NCBI GenBank assembly: GCA_023260985.1
Contig: JALRKY010000023.1
Span: 1-45,354 of the forward strand
DNA from: Altererythrobacter sp.
GTDB lineage: Bacteria; Pseudomonadota; Alphaproteobacteria; Sphingomonadales; Sphingomonadaceae
DNA length: 45,354 bases
Direction of reading: 5' to 3'
The notes under the pieces are model-generated. The model was not told where the DNA came from and did no database searches. It saw nothing but the letters and a program-made list of their open reading frames with translations. Positions within the stretch are counted from its first letter, which is position 1; each line of letters begins with the position of its first letter. The translations under genes and the position numbers were made by a program. This document shows, in pieces, positions 19,445 through 28,694 of the stretch.

Positions 19445-20566
19445 ATGAGCGAGCGGCACGACAGCGATGATGACAGTGAGGCCATGGGCCTCAGGAAAAT
19501 CATCCATGTCGACATGGACGCTTTCTTCGCCAGCGTGGAACAGCGCGACAACCCCGAGCTTCGCGGCAAGCCGGTGGCGGTGGGCGGCGCGGGAGGGCGC
19601 GGGGTGGTGGCGGCGGCCAGCTATGAAGCGCGCAAGTTCGGCGTGCGCAGCGCCATGCCCTCGGTCACAGCGCAGCGCCTGTGCCCCGACCTGATCTTCG
19701 TGCGGCACCGGTTTGACGCCTACAAGGAAGCCTCGCGCCAGATCCGCGCGATCTTCCTGCGCCACACGCCGCATGTCGAACCACTCAGCCTCGATGAAGC
19801 CTATCTCGACGTGACCGACGATCTGCTCGGGATCGGTTCGGCGACGCGCATCGCCGAGCTGATCCGGCACGAGATCAAGGCGAAGACGCAGCTCACCGCG
19901 AGCGCGGGCGTGTCCTACAACAAGTTCCTCGCCAAGCTGGCGAGCGACCAGAACAAGCCCGACGGACTATGCGTGATCCGCCCCGGCGAAGGCGCGGAAT
20001 TCGTCGCGCGGCTGCCGGTGCGCCGCTTCCACGGGGTCGGCCCCAAAGGCGCGGAGAAGATGGCTAGGCTGGGGATCGCCACCGGTGCAGACCTCGCCGC
20101 GAAAGACATCGCCTTCCTTCGGCAGCACTTCGGCAGCCAGGCTGACTATCTCTACCGCGCGGCGCGGGGTATCGACCTGAGGCCGGTTCGCGCGCACCGC
20201 GAACGCAAGTCGATCGGTGGCGAGCGCACCTTCAGCGAGGACATCTCGTCCGGGCCCGCGCTGCGCGAAACGCTCGACAACATCATCGACATCGTATGGG
20301 ACAGTATTGAGCGGACCGGGGCGAAAGGCCGCACGGTCACGCTCAAGATGAAATACAGCGATTTCCAGAACGTGACCCGCGCGAAGACGGTGGACGAGCC
20401 GGTGGCCGACAAGCGCGAATTTGCGCAGATCGGGCGCGCGCTGCTGGACGAGTTATTGCCTCTGCCCATGCCGATCCGGCTGATGGGGCTGACGCTGTCG
20501 AAGCTCGAACGCGACGGCGAAAACGAAGAGCGCCCGCGGGACGAGGCGCAGCTTTCGCTTCTCTAG
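19445..20566 (+). CDS. dinB: DNA polymerase IV (Y-family translesion polymerase)
   Basis: An error-prone polymerase that copies damaged templates. The 373 residues show the palm motifs IIHVDMDAFFASVEQRDNPE (about 18-37), with the first catalytic Asp, and PLSLDEAYLDVT (about 115-126), with the second Asp and Glu. The fingers segment SYEARKFGVRSAMP and the helix-hairpin-helix FHGVGPKGAEKMARLGI follow. The C-terminal little-finger domain ends without an obvious beta-clamp QxxLxLF motif; the tail is EAQLSLL, which may serve. Its stop interlocks with that of the convergent NUDIX gene in the palindrome CTAG. Confidence 0.95.
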   Translation: MSERHDSDDDSEAMGLRKIIHVDMDAFFASVEQRDNPELRGKPVAVGGAGGRGVVAAASYEARKFGVRSAMPSVTAQRLCPDLIFVRHRFDAYKEASRQIRAIFLRHTPHVEPLSLDEAYLDVTDDLLGIGSATRIAELIRHEIKAKTQLTASAGVSYNKFLAKLASDQNKPDGLCVIRPGEGAEFVARLPVRRFHGVGPKGAEKMARLGIATGADLAAKDIAFLRQHFGSQADYLYRAARGIDLRPVRAHRERKSIGGERTFSEDISSGPALRETLDNIIDIVWDSIERTGAKGRTVTLKMKYSDFQNVTRAKTVDEPVADKREFAQIGRALLDELLPLPMPIRLMGLTLSKLERDGENEERPRDEAQLSLL

Positions 20567-21042
20567 CGCCGCTCGCGCCAGGCCGCGAGCTGGCGGCGCG
20601 CTTCGCGGCCCAAAGGCTCGGGCAGCGAATGCGGCGGGAAGAACCGCGCTTCGATCACTTCGCGCCGGTCGGGCTTCGGGTGCCGGTCGACGATCGCACT
20701 GAACAGGTGCGCGGTGTGCGGCGAACCCGAAATCTCGCCTTCGATCGTGCCGTGCGACTTGAGCTGGGCGGGTTCGATTCCGAGTTCTTCGCGCAATTCG
20801 CGCATTGCCGCGTCGGCGGGGTCTTCGTTGCGGTTGAGCCCGCCGCCCGGCAGGCACCAATGATCGGGGCCATAGCTGTGGCGCAGCAGCAGCACCGCGC
20901 CATCGAGATCGGTCGCCACCACGTTGCAGCCATGGATCGGCACCTTGCGCCAGCGCCGCCAGCGGTGCCGCAAGCGGAATGCCAGCGGCAGGATGGCGCG
21001 ATGAACCGGCGCAGGGACAATCCGGACGATCAGGTGAAGCAT
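20563..21042 (-). CDS. NUDIX hydrolase
   Basis: 159 residues with a complete Nudix box: GGGLNRNEDPADAAMRELRE then ELGIEP (about 67-92), fitting GX5EX7REUXEEXGU. Such enzymes hydrolyse nucleoside diphosphates linked to another group; the substrate is not predictable. The N-terminus is hydrophobic and basic (LHLIVRIVPAPVHRAIL) and may associate with the membrane. The start at 21042 overlaps the end of the 6-phosphogluconolactonase gene by 13 bases, suggesting one operon. The stop shares CTAG with dinB. Confidence 0.88.
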   Translation of the reverse strand: MLHLIVRIVPAPVHRAILPLAFRLRHRWRRWRKVPIHGCNVVATDLDGAVLLLRHSYGPDHWCLPGGGLNRNEDPADAAMRELREELGIEPAQLKSHGTIEGEISGSPHTAHLFSAIVDRHPKPDRREVIEARFFPPHSLPEPLGREARRQLAAWRERR

Positions 21043-21650
21043 GTGACATCCCGGCTGGCCGCGCGGAGCAGCCGCGCGACCGGCAAATCGTGCTCTCCCC
21101 GCGCCGCCGCTTCGAACACCTTCAGCTTGTTCTCTCCGCGGATCACGAACAGCAGCTCGTCACTGGCGAGCAGCGCCGGGATCGTCAGCGTGAGCCGGTC
21201 GAACGGCGCTTCGGGCGGGAGCGGGTCGGGCGTCAACCGCCGCACCATGCGCGGGTCGTCGACCTCCGGATCGGTATTGGGGAAGAGCGAGGCAATGTGT
21301 CCGTCATTCCCCATGCCGAGCCAGGCCACGGAGAAATGCGGCGACCGCGCATCTTCGGAAAGCGTGGCGACCTGCGCGCCTACAGGCTCGAACAAGGCGC
21401 GGATCTTGCCGGTGTTGGAAGCCGGGTGATCTTCGGGCACGATGCGGTCGTCGCCCGGCCAAACCACCACTCGCGACCAGTCGAGCGCGCGTGCGACGAG
21501 CTGCTCCATGATCGGGAACGGGGTCGATCCGCCAGGCACCGCAATCGCCACGGGCCCCGCTGTCGCCGCCAGTGCCGCAGCGATACGCGCTTCCAGCCAG
21601 TCGGCGACAGCGCCCGCATCGGCGCCGGAAATCATCGTCACATCAGCCAT
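21030..21650 (-). CDS. pgl: 6-phosphogluconolactonase (DevB type)
   Basis: The enzyme hydrolyses 6-phosphogluconolactone in the oxidative pentose phosphate or Entner-Doudoroff route. The 206 residues have AIAVPGGSTPFPIMEQL (about 35-51), VVVWPGDDRIVPEDHPASN (about 63-81) and VAWLGMGNDGHIASLFPN (about 111-128), which are the usual sugar-phosphate-binding blocks of the DevB family. The length is a little under the typical 230-240. No zwf or edd lies next to it in this window. It overlaps the downstream NUDIX gene and follows a small membrane protein gene after 72 bases. Confidence 0.9.
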   Translation of the reverse strand: MADVTMISGADAGAVADWLEARIAAALAATAGPVAIAVPGGSTPFPIMEQLVARALDWSRVVVWPGDDRIVPEDHPASNTGKIRALFEPVGAQVATLSEDARSPHFSVAWLGMGNDGHIASLFPNTDPEVDDPRMVRRLTPDPLPPEAPFDRLTLTIPALLASDELLFVIRGENKLKVFEAAARGEHDLPVARLLRAASRDVTCFT

Positions 21651-21722
21651 CGCCCGCTTCTAGCAAACGCGCGGAGAGTGGCCAGTGGAGAAACCCGCAA
21701 GCCATTGAAATTCGTATGCGGG

Positions 21723-22271
21723 CTATGCCGCGAAAGCGATCCATGGGGCCGCCCCTGCCAGCAACAGCGCAAGTGCCAACCTAAGAGCTAGCCAGCCACG
21801 ATGCCGCTCGGGCCAGTCCGGCCAGTTCCAGCCAATGAACAGCGCCAGTCCGCTGCCCGCCGCCCCCCCCAGTGCCGCCGTCTCGGGCGAGGCCAGCACC
21901 GCGCCCAGAGCGAACGCCAGCCAGCGCGGCGCATCGAAAATTTGCCGAAGCGTGAGCGCCAGCGCGATCGCACCCAATGAACGCGTCGGTTCGCGCGGCG
22001 CCGCCAGCCGCACCGGCCAAGCAAGCTCGGCTGCCGCAAATGTGATCCCCAGGACGACAAGCCAGATGCCTGCCGTCTGGCCGACGAGGCCCGCCAGCCA
22101 GGTCCCGGCAAAGCCCATGACGATGCTCGTGCCACATGCTGCAGCGAGCGCCGCCAGCAACAATCCACCCGATCTGCCGAGCGCGCCTGCAAGCCGCGCG
22201 ACGGTGCGCTGCGCCCGCCCGCCGCATGCAGCCGCCAAAACCGCCGGTATCAGGATCGCCGCCATGTCCAT
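21723..22271 (-). CDS. Small integral membrane protein of unknown function
   Basis: 182 residues, very rich in Ala, Leu and Gly, with five or six probable membrane helices, for example AAILIPAVLAAACGG, GGLLLAALAAACGTSIVMGF, GIWLVVLGITFAAAELAW and LALRLALALLLAGAAPWIAF. The general layout recalls the small helical GDT1/UPF0016 cation exchangers, but the E-x-G-D-K/R motif of that family is absent, so I do not assign it. The start may be the second Met (22265). It precedes pgl on the same strand. The frame is well supported by hydrophobic periodicity and the lack of a rival frame. Confidence 0.65.
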   Translation of the reverse strand: MDMAAILIPAVLAAACGGRAQRTVARLAGALGRSGGLLLAALAAACGTSIVMGFAGTWLAGLVGQTAGIWLVVLGITFAAAELAWPVRLAAPREPTRSLGAIALALTLRQIFDAPRWLAFALGAVLASPETAALGGAAGSGLALFIGWNWPDWPERHRGWLALRLALALLLAGAAPWIAFAA

Positions 22272-22395
22272 CCCGCCCGCCTAGCAGGCGGTGCCGCCGC
22301 CCGCCAGCGCCGCGGCATGCTCCATTTGCGCAGGCGATCTTTGCGCCTAAAACCGCGTAAGCAACTGGCAGACTCAGTCACTTTGGGAGCAGGCA

Positions 22396-23190
22396 ATGAA
22401 ATTGGAAAAGGGCATGGCCGCGGTGGTCACCGGCGGCGCTTCGGGCCTCGGCAAGGCAAGCGCGCAGGCGCTGGCGGATGCGGGGCTGAAGGTCGCGATC
22501 TTCGACATCAACGATGCCGATGGCGAAGCCCATGCCAAGGCGATCGGCGGTACCTTCCATCATGTCGATATCATGGACGAGCAATCGGTCGAGGAGGGCT
22601 TTGCTGCCGCTCGCGCCGCCAATGGGCAGGAACGCGTGACGGTCCATTGCGCCATGGCCAGCCGCCGCGGCAAGACGCTGGGCTGGGACAAGGAAAGCGG
22701 TGGCTACAAGCGCCTTTCGACCGAGGATTATGCCTTCGGCGCGCAAGGCGTGCTCGTCGCCAGCTATCGCATCGCTTCGATCTCGGCGCTGGGCATGGCC
22801 AATGCCGAACCGCTAAATGAGGATGGCGAGCGCGGCTGCATCACGCTCACCGCATCGGTCGCGGCGCAGGACGGGCAGATCGGCCAGGTGATCTACGGCA
22901 GCTGCAAGGCGGGCGTGAACGGGCTGGTGCTGCCGATGGCGCGCGATCTGATGGACCTCGGCATCCGCGTGAACTCAGTGATGCCGGGCATTTTCGCTAC
23001 TCCGCTGATGCTGGGGATGAAGGATCGCAACCCGGCGATGTGGGCGCAGCTCAACGCCAGCGTGCCCTTCCCCAAACGGCTTGGCCACCCGGAGGAATTC
23101 GCTTCGCTGATCGTCGAAATTGCGCGCAATACCTACCTCAACGCGCACCAGTTCCGCCTCGATGGCGGGATCAGGATGCCCCCGAAATAG
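22396..23190 (+). CDS. Short-chain dehydrogenase, HSD10 (3-hydroxyacyl-CoA dehydrogenase type 2)-like
   Basis: 264 residues. The NAD motif AAVVTGGASGLGKASAQAL is near residues 8-26. TASVAAQDGQIGQVIYGSCK (about 155-174) holds the catalytic Ser and the YxxxK pair. The C-terminal stretches RDLMDLGIRVNSVMPGIFAT, SVPFPKRLG and QFRLDGGIRMPPK closely follow human HSD10 as I recall it, an enzyme of short branched acyl-CoA oxidation. The usual NCAG is replaced by HCAM, and the helix-4 Asn region also differs. A zinc alcohol dehydrogenase starts 10 bases downstream with its ribosome site on this gene's stop codon. Confidence 0.87.
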   Translation: MKLEKGMAAVVTGGASGLGKASAQALADAGLKVAIFDINDADGEAHAKAIGGTFHHVDIMDEQSVEEGFAAARAANGQERVTVHCAMASRRGKTLGWDKESGGYKRLSTEDYAFGAQGVLVASYRIASISALGMANAEPLNEDGERGCITLTASVAAQDGQIGQVIYGSCKAGVNGLVLPMARDLMDLGIRVNSVMPGIFATPLMLGMKDRNPAMWAQLNASVPFPKRLGHPEEFASLIVEIARNTYLNAHQFRLDGGIRMPPK

Positions 23191-23200
23191 GAGAACCGGC

Positions 23201-24271
23201 GTGGCCACTCAATCCAATGAGTACCCGACCAAAGCCTGGGGCGCGACGGCGCCCGACAGCGGCATCGGCCCGATGGAGATCCTGCGGCGCGGGCTGCGCC
23301 ACGACGATGTGTTGATCGACATCAGCCATTGCGGCATCTGCCATTCGGACCTGCACACAGCGCGCAACGATTGGGGGCGCACGACCTTTCCGATCGTGCC
23401 GGGGCACGAAATCGTCGGCACGGTGCGGGCCGTGGGTGAGGCGGTGACGCGGCACAAGGTGGGTGACAGGGTTGCGATCGGCTGCCTCGTCGACAGCTGC
23501 ATGGAGTGCCGGCACTGCACCACTGACCTCGAGCAATACTGCCTCGATGGCGGTGCCACCGGCACCTACAACAGCAAGGACCGGCGCGACGGTTCGCCGA
23601 CTTTCGGCGGCTATTCGGACAAGATCGTCTGCCGCGAGGAATTCGTCCTCAAAGTGCCTGACGCGCTGCCGATGGCGGAGGCCGCTCCGCTGCTCTGCGC
23701 GGGAATCACGACCTACAGTCCCTTGCGCACGTGGAAGGTCGGCCCGGGCAGCAAGGTAGCGGTCGCCGGGCTCGGTGGGCTTGGCCACATGGGAGTGAAG
23801 CTGGCGGCGGCGATGGGCGCGGAAGTCACTGTGCTGAGCCGCAGCGAAAGCAAGCGCGAGGACGCCGAAAAGCTCGGTGCGCATGCTTTCCTCAACACCA
23901 GCGACCGGGCCGCGATGAGGGCCAAGTCGGGCTATTTCGACATGGTGCTCAACACCATCCCCGTGCGCCACGACATCACGCCTTACCTGCACCTGCTACG
24001 GGTGGACGGGGTGCAGGTGCTGGTGGGCGTGATCGAGATGCTGCCCGAAATGCATTCGGGCATATTGCTCGGGCGCAAGGTGCTCACCGGCAGCGGGATC
24101 GGTGGGCTCGCGCAGACGCAGGAGATGCTCGATTTCTGCGCCGAGCACGGCATCGTACCCGAAATCGAGGTCATCCCGATGCAGGACGTCAACCGCGCCT
24201 ATGACCGGATGGAAGCGAGCGACGTCAAATATCGCTTCGTGATCGACATGGAGAGCCTGAACGAAGGCTAG
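23201..24271 (+). CDS. Zinc-dependent NAD(P) alcohol dehydrogenase (cinnamyl alcohol dehydrogenase/YahK type)
   Basis: 356 residues from the GTG at 23201, with TAGGAG just upstream; starting there gives ATQSNEYPTKAWGA, the normal start of this family. The catalytic zinc motif is HCGICHSDLHTARNDWG with GHEIVGTV. The four structural-zinc cysteines lie in VDSCMECRHCTTDLEQYC. The cofactor motif is VAVAGLGGLGHMGVKLAAAM. Members reduce aldehydes or oxidise primary alcohols, generally with NADP. It is probably cotranscribed with the HSD10-like gene. A tRNA gene on the opposite strand lies 6 bases after its stop. Confidence 0.92.
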   Translation: MATQSNEYPTKAWGATAPDSGIGPMEILRRGLRHDDVLIDISHCGICHSDLHTARNDWGRTTFPIVPGHEIVGTVRAVGEAVTRHKVGDRVAIGCLVDSCMECRHCTTDLEQYCLDGGATGTYNSKDRRDGSPTFGGYSDKIVCREEFVLKVPDALPMAEAAPLLCAGITTYSPLRTWKVGPGSKVAVAGLGGLGHMGVKLAAAMGAEVTVLSRSESKREDAEKLGAHAFLNTSDRAAMRAKSGYFDMVLNTIPVRHDITPYLHLLRVDGVQVLVGVIEMLPEMHSGILLGRKVLTGSGIGGLAQTQEMLDFCAEHGIVPEIEVIPMQDVNRAYDRMEASDVKYRFVIDMESLNEG

Positions 24272-24277
24272 GAGATT

Positions 24278-24351
24278 TGGAGCGGGTAGCGGGAATCGAA
24301 CCCGCATAACTAGCTTGGAAGGCTAGGGCTTTACCACTAAGCTATACCCGC
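24278..24351 (-). tRNA. tRNA-Gly, anticodon UCC
   Basis: The minus strand folds into a full cloverleaf. The 7-bp acceptor stem is GCGGGTA/TACCCGC, the D arm is GCTT-AGTGGTAA-AGC, and the anticodon stem-loop is CTAGC-CTTCCAA-GCTAG with TCC as the anticodon. The T arm is GCGGG-TTCGATT-CCCGC. The discriminator base is T and the CCA end is encoded. It reads GGA and probably GGG codons. Confidence 0.97.
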
Positions 24352-24370
24352 CCGCTCCTGAAGCGCGCGC

Positions 24371-24399
24371 AATTGCCACGGTTGCAGGGGATTCGTCAA
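24371..24399 (-). promoter_or_regulatory. Candidate promoter of the tRNA-Gly gene
   Basis: On the minus strand TTGACG (24394-24399) is followed after 17 bases by GCAATT (24371-24376), about 20 bases before the tRNA 5' end. The -35 box is near consensus and the -10 is weak. Spacing and position are right for a tRNA promoter. The remaining bases up to 24506 must also hold the cysD promoter, which I cannot resolve. Confidence 0.45.
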
Positions 24400-24506
24400 C
24401 TGTCTGAAGACGCCTCATCTAAAGCGCCTGCAAGCAATTCTATATTCTCCCTTGCGCGGCAAATCCCTAGGTCGCGGGTCCTGAAACACGACGCAAGCGA
24501 ATATTC

Positions 24507-25418
24507 ATGACCAGCCTGACCCATCTCCAGCGTCTCGAGGCCGAGAGCATCCACATCATGCGCGAAGTGGTGGCCGAGGCGGAACGCCCGGTGATGCTCT
24601 ATTCGATCGGCAAGGACAGCGCCGTGATGCTGCATCTCGCGCGCAAGGCGTTCCATCCGGCCCCGCCGCCCTTCCCGCTGATGCATGTCGACACGACCTG
24701 GAAGTTCCGGGACATGTATGCGCTGCGCGAAAAGATGGCGCGCGAAGTCGGGATGGAACTGCTCGCCTGGCAGAATGAGGAAGCGCGCGAGCGCGGCGTC
24801 AACCCGTTCGACCACGGACCGCTCCACACCGATATGTGGAAGACGCAAGGGCTGAAGCAGGCGCTCGACCACTACGGCTTCGACGCGGCCTTTGGCGGCG
24901 CGCGCCGCGACGAGGAAAAGAGCCGCGCGAAGGAGCGCATCTTCTCCTTCCGCACCGCCAGCCACGGGTGGGACCCGAAGAACCAGCGGCCCGAATTGTG
25001 GAACCTCTATAATGCGCGCAAGGCCAAGGGGGAAAGTATCCGCGTCTTCCCGCTCAGCAACTGGACCGAGCTCGACATCTGGCAATACATCATGCGCGAG
25101 CAGATCGAAATCGTCCCGCTCTATTTCGCCGCCGAACGCCCGACCTACGAATGGGAAGGCGGGCTGTTCATGGCCGACGACATCGACCGGCTCGAGCAGG
25201 TGCTGGGCAGGAAGCCCGAGATTGCGATGCGATCGGTGCGCTTCCGCACTCTGGGCTGCTGGCCGCTGACAGGCGCGGTCGAAAGCACCGCCTCGACGCT
25301 CGCCGAAGTGGTGCAGGAGACATTGCTCACCGCCACCAGCGAGCGGCAAGGCCGGGTCATCGACAAGGATGAAGGCGGCGCCGGGATGGAGAAGAAGAAG
25401 CAGGAGGGCTATTTCTGA
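24507..25418 (+). CDS. cysD: Sulfate adenylyltransferase subunit 2 CysD
   Basis: CysD makes adenosine 5'-phosphosulfate from ATP and sulfate, driven by the GTPase CysN. The 303 residues carry the PP-loop [20 protein letters not shown] (about 31-50), [39 protein letters not shown] (about 130-149) and [13 protein letters not shown], all hallmarks of CysD. The C-terminus ends EKKKQEGYF as usual. Its stop overlaps the start of the next gene by one base (TGATG). It opens a three-gene sulfate activation operon. Confidence 0.97.
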   Translation: MTSLTHLQRLEAESIHIMREVVAEAERPVMLYSIGKDSAVMLHLARKAFHPAPPPFPLMHVDTTWKFRDMYALREKMAREVGMELLAWQNEEARERGVNPFDHGPLHTDMWKTQGLKQALDHYGFDAAFGGARRDEEKSRAKERIFSFRTASHGWDPKNQRPELWNLYNARKAKGESIRVFPLSNWTELDIWQYIMREQIEIVPLYFAAERPTYEWEGGLFMADDIDRLEQVLGRKPEIAMRSVRFRTLGCWPLTGAVESTASTLAEVVQETLLTATSERQGRVIDKDEGGAGMEKKKQEGYF

Positions 25419-27331
25419 TGAGCCACCACCCTGCCTATGAAGCCGATGCCCTCATCGCCGAGGATATCGCCGCCTATCTCGACCAGCACCAGAACAAGCA
25501 GCTGCTGCGCTTCATCACTTGCGGCAGCGTGGACGACGGCAAGAGCACGCTGATCGGGCGGCTGCTTTACGATTCGAAGATGATCTTCGAAGACCAGCTT
25601 TCGGCGCTGGAAAACGACAGCAAGAAGGTTGGCACGCAAGGCGACGCGATCGATTTCGCGCTGCTGGTCGACGGGCTCGCGGCCGAGCGCGAACAGGGCA
25701 TCACGATCGACGTCGCCTATCGCTTCTTCGCGACCGAGAAACGCAAGTTCATCGTCGCCGACACGCCCGGCCACGTCCAGTACACGCGCAACATGGTGAC
25801 CGGCGCATCGACCGCCGACCTTGCCGTGATCCTGATCGATGCGCGCAAGGGCGTGCTCGAGCAGACCCGGCGCCATTCCTATATCGCGCACCTGCTGGGC
25901 ATTCGGCACCTTGTGCTGGCGGTGAACAAGATGGACCTCGTCGGCTACGACCAGTCTGTGTTCGACGCGATCGTAGCGGACTATCGCGGCTTTGCGAACG
26001 AGATCGGTATCGAGGAATTCACGCCGATCCCGATTTCCGGCTTCAAGGGCGACAACATCACGACTGCGCCATCGGCGAACACGCCATGGTATCAGGGGCC
26101 GAGCCTGATCGAGCATCTCGAGACGGTCGAACTGGCGAACACCCGCGCGCAGGAACGCGCCTTCCGCATGCCGGTGCAATGGGTCAACCGCCCCAATCTC
26201 GACTTCCGCGGCTTTGCCGGCATGGTCTCGGATGGGGCGGTCAAGCCGGGCGACCCGGTGCGGATCGTGCCGAGCGGCAAGACCAGCACGGTCAAGTCGG
26301 TGGTGACTTTCGACGGCGAACTAGCAGAGGCAGTGGCCGGGCAATCGATTACGCTGACGCTCGAGGACGAAGTCGATTGCAGCCGGGGCGACGTGATTGC
26401 GGCGGCAGGCGATCCGCCCGAAGCATCGGACCAGTTCGAAGCGACCATCGTATGGATGAGCGAAGAGGCGATGAAGCCCGGGCGCGGCTATTGGCTCAAG
26501 CTCGGTTCGCAAATGGTCACCGCCAATGTCCAGCCGCCCAAATACGAGATCTGCGTCAACAGTTTCGAGCATCTCGCGGCGAAGACGCTGGAATTGAACG
26601 CGATTGGCGTAGCCGAGTTGCGGACCGACCGCGCGCTCACTTTCGAGCCCTATGCCAAGAGCCGCCAGCTCGGCGGGTTCATCCTGATCGACAAGTTCGC
26701 CAATGCGACTGTGGCCGCCGGGATGATCCATTTCAGCCTGCGGCGCGCGCAGAACGTGCATTGGCAGCCGACGGCGATCACGCGCGACGACCACGCCGCG
26801 CTCAAGAACCAGAAGCCGCGTGTGCTGTGGTTCACCGGGCTTTCGGGCTCAGGCAAGTCGACCATCGCCAATGAGGTCGAAAAGCGACTCAACCTGATGA
26901 ACCGCCACACTTTCCTGCTCGATGGCGACAATGTGCGCCACGGGCTCAACAAGGATCTGGGTTTTACCGAGGCCGACCGGATCGAAAATATCCGTCGCAT
27001 CGGCGAGGTCGCCAAGCTGATGGTCGACGCAGGGCTGATCGTGCTCACCGCTTTCATTTCGCCCTTCCGCGCAGAGCGGCAAATGGTGCGCGAGATGCTT
27101 CCTGAAGGCGAGTTCATCGAGATCTTTGTGGATACCCCGCTGGAGGTGGCAGAAGGCCGCGACGTGAAGGGGCTGTACAAGAAGGCGCGCAGCGGTGAGC
27201 TCAAGAACTTCACCGGGATCGACAGCCCCTATGAAGCGCCTGAAGCTGCCGAGATTCGGGTCAATACGGTCGACATGAAGCCGGCCGAAGCGGCCGACTA
27301 CATCATCCAGCAGATCCTGCCGCTCAAATGA
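25418..27331 (+). CDS. cysNC: Fused sulfate adenylyltransferase subunit 1 / APS kinase CysN-CysC
   Basis: 637 residues in two parts. The N-terminal GTPase (about 25-450) has G1 [18 protein letters not shown]3 [13 protein letters not shown]4 NKMD and the switch region [15 protein letters not shown]; it powers CysD. The C-terminal APS kinase (about 465-637) has the P-loop [39 protein letters not shown] and [19 protein letters not shown], and makes PAPS. Such CysN-CysC fusions are common in alphaproteobacteria. The stop overlaps the cysQ start as ATGA. The fusion channels sulfate through to PAPS for reduction or sulfation. Confidence 0.96.
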   Translation: MSHHPAYEADALIAEDIAAYLDQHQNKQLLRFITCGSVDDGKSTLIGRLLYDSKMIFEDQLSALENDSKKVGTQGDAIDFALLVDGLAAEREQGITIDVAYRFFATEKRKFIVADTPGHVQYTRNMVTGASTADLAVILIDARKGVLEQTRRHSYIAHLLGIRHLVLAVNKMDLVGYDQSVFDAIVADYRGFANEIGIEEFTPIPISGFKGDNITTAPSANTPWYQGPSLIEHLETVELANTRAQERAFRMPVQWVNRPNLDFRGFAGMVSDGAVKPGDPVRIVPSGKTSTVKSVVTFDGELAEAVAGQSITLTLEDEVDCSRGDVIAAAGDPPEASDQFEATIVWMSEEAMKPGRGYWLKLGSQMVTANVQPPKYEICVNSFEHLAAKTLELNAIGVAELRTDRALTFEPYAKSRQLGGFILIDKFANATVAAGMIHFSLRRAQNVHWQPTAITRDDHAALKNQKPRVLWFTGLSGSGKSTIANEVEKRLNLMNRHTFLLDGDNVRHGLNKDLGFTEADRIENIRRIGEVAKLMVDAGLIVLTAFISPFRAERQMVREMLPEGEFIEIFVDTPLEVAEGRDVKGLYKKARSGELKNFTGIDSPYEAPEAAEIRVNTVDMKPAEAADYIIQQILPLK

Positions 27332-28065
27332 CCGACGCCGAACTCGCCGCACAATTGGCCGTAGACGCCGGGCGCATCCTGCTGGAAGTGCGCGCCTCCG
27401 GGCAATTCGAGGGAAAGGCGCTGGGCAAGGAAGGCGACCGCGCGGCGAATGCCTTCCTTTGCGATGCGCTTCGACGCCTTCGCCCGGACGACGGATTGCT
27501 GTCGGAAGAAGAGAAGGACAATCCGGAGCGGCTCGCCAAAAACCGTGTGTGGATCATCGACCCGGTCGACGGCACGCGCGAATATGGCGAGGAACGGTCG
27601 GACTGGGCAGTCCATGTCGGGCTGGCAGTGGACGGCGAAGCTGCGATCGGCGCGGTGGCGCTGCCAGGGCTGGACGGCGGAATCGTGCTGCGCAGCGACG
27701 CTCCGCATGCGCTGCCCGAGCCCGCCGACCGTCCGCGGCTTGTGGTGAGCCGCACCCGGCCCGCAAGGGAAGCGGTCGCGGTGGCCGAAGCGATTGGCGG
27801 TGAGTTGGTCGAAATGGGCAGCGCGGGCGCGAAGGCGATGGCGGTGGTGCGCGGCGAGGCCGAGATCTACCTCCATTCGGGCGGGCAATATGAATGGGAC
27901 AATTGCGCGCCGGTGGCTGTCGCACTCGCTCATAGCCTGCATTGCTCCCGCATCGACGGCAGCCCGCTCGTCTACAACAATGCCGACACCTATCTGCCGG
28001 ACCTGCTGATCTGTCGCCCCGAATGGGCCCATCCGGTTCTTGAAGAGGTCCACAAGCTCGGCTGA
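27328..28065 (+). CDS. cysQ: 3'(2'),5'-bisphosphate nucleotidase CysQ
   Basis: CysQ hydrolyses PAP (and PAPS) to AMP, removing the toxic by-product of PAPS use. The 245 residues have the inositol-monophosphatase-type metal site LLSEEEKDN then [20 protein letters not shown] (about 74-93) and, near the C-terminus, [19 protein letters not shown]. Conserved acidic residues for two or three Mg ions are all present. It overlaps cysNC by 4 bases, so its product is made with the PAPS-forming enzyme. It is convergent with apt across a 16-base gap in which a small hairpin spans both stops. Confidence 0.93.
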   Translation: MTDAELAAQLAVDAGRILLEVRASGQFEGKALGKEGDRAANAFLCDALRRLRPDDGLLSEEEKDNPERLAKNRVWIIDPVDGTREYGEERSDWAVHVGLAVDGEAAIGAVALPGLDGGIVLRSDAPHALPEPADRPRLVVSRTRPAREAVAVAEAIGGELVEMGSAGAKAMAVVRGEAEIYLHSGGQYEWDNCAPVAVALAHSLHCSRIDGSPLVYNNADTYLPDLLICRPEWAHPVLEEVHKLG

Positions 28066-28085
28066 GCCTGAGGACGAAGGCTCAG
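28062..28085. terminator. Small hairpin spanning both stop codons between cysQ and apt
   Basis: CTGAGCCT (28062-28069) and AGGCTCAG (28078-28085) pair perfectly over an 8-nt loop. The left arm contains the cysQ TGA and the right arm the apt stop. Neither side is followed by a clear T-run, so it is at best a weak bidirectional terminator or an mRNA 3'-end protector. Confidence 0.4.
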
Positions 28086-28618
28086 TCGCCTTCGAATTCC
28101 ATAAGAGCGCTGACGTCCACCCCGGCTTCGCGCAGGCGCACGGCCCCGCCGAGGTCGGGCAGGTCGATCACGAACAGCGCGTCATCCACTGTCGCCCCCG
28201 CCTGGCGCAGCAATTGCGCCGCAGCGAGCGCGGTGCCGCCGGTCGCAATCAGATCGTCAACGATCACCACTGTCTGACCATGCGCGATCGCGCCCGGATC
28301 GATCTCGAGCCGGTCGGTGCCATATTCGAGGTGATAGTCGATCCCGAGCACTTCGACCGGGAGCTTGCCCGGTTTGCGCACCGGCACGAAGCCGAGTTGG
28401 AGTTCGACGGCCACAGCCGCACCGAATATGAACCCGCGCGCTTCCATCCCCGCGATGGCTTCGGCGCCGAGCTCCCGTGCGCGATCAGCGAGGTGGCGCA
28501 CCGTTGCAGTCAGCCCCAGCGGGTGGCTGATCAGTGTTGTAATGTCGCGGAACATGATCCCCGTGTGCGGGAAATCGGGCACGGTCCGGACCAGGCCCTT
28601 GAGCTCTTCAGGCGTCAT
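28082..28618 (-). CDS. apt: Adenine phosphoribosyltransferase
   Basis: Apt salvages adenine to AMP with PRPP. The 178 residues begin with ELKGLVRTVPDFPHTGIMFRDITTL, typical for the enzyme. The body has GAEAIAGMEARGFIFGAAVA, RKPGKLPVEVLG and the PRPP-binding loop VVIVDDLIATGGTALAAAQL (about 117-136). The length is standard. It lies downstream of cytochrome c1 on the same strand, separated by an intrinsic terminator, so it probably has its own promoter within the 76-base gap or depends on read-through. PAP breakdown by CysQ also yields AMP, but a functional link is not implied. Confidence 0.95.
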   Translation of the reverse strand: MTPEELKGLVRTVPDFPHTGIMFRDITTLISHPLGLTATVRHLADRARELGAEAIAGMEARGFIFGAAVAVELQLGFVPVRKPGKLPVEVLGIDYHLEYGTDRLEIDPGAIAHGQTVVIVDDLIATGGTALAAAQLLRQAGATVDDALFVIDLPDLGGAVRLREAGVDVSALMEFEGD

Positions 28619-28636
28619 GCGGTGTCCTCAAATGCA

Positions 28637-28671
28637 AAGCGCCCCACCATCGGCTGGATGGCGGGGCGCTT
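28637..28671 (-). terminator. Intrinsic terminator of the cytochrome bc1 operon
   Basis: Arms 28637-28651 and 28657-28671 pair over 15 positions around a 5-nt loop. The stem is GC-rich (AAGCGCCCC/GGGGCGCTT at its base), and the one mismatch on the plus strand becomes a G-U pair in the minus-strand RNA. Minus-strand RNA continues with TTTGCATTTG. It lies 23 bases after the cytochrome c1 stop. Confidence 0.8.
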
Positions 28672-28694
28672 CAACAGTCGCATCGTTGATGCGA

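Noticed and set aside
21723..22271. Assignment of the membrane protein to the GDT1/UPF0016 family
   Set aside because: The E-x-G-D-K/R motifs that define the family are missing.
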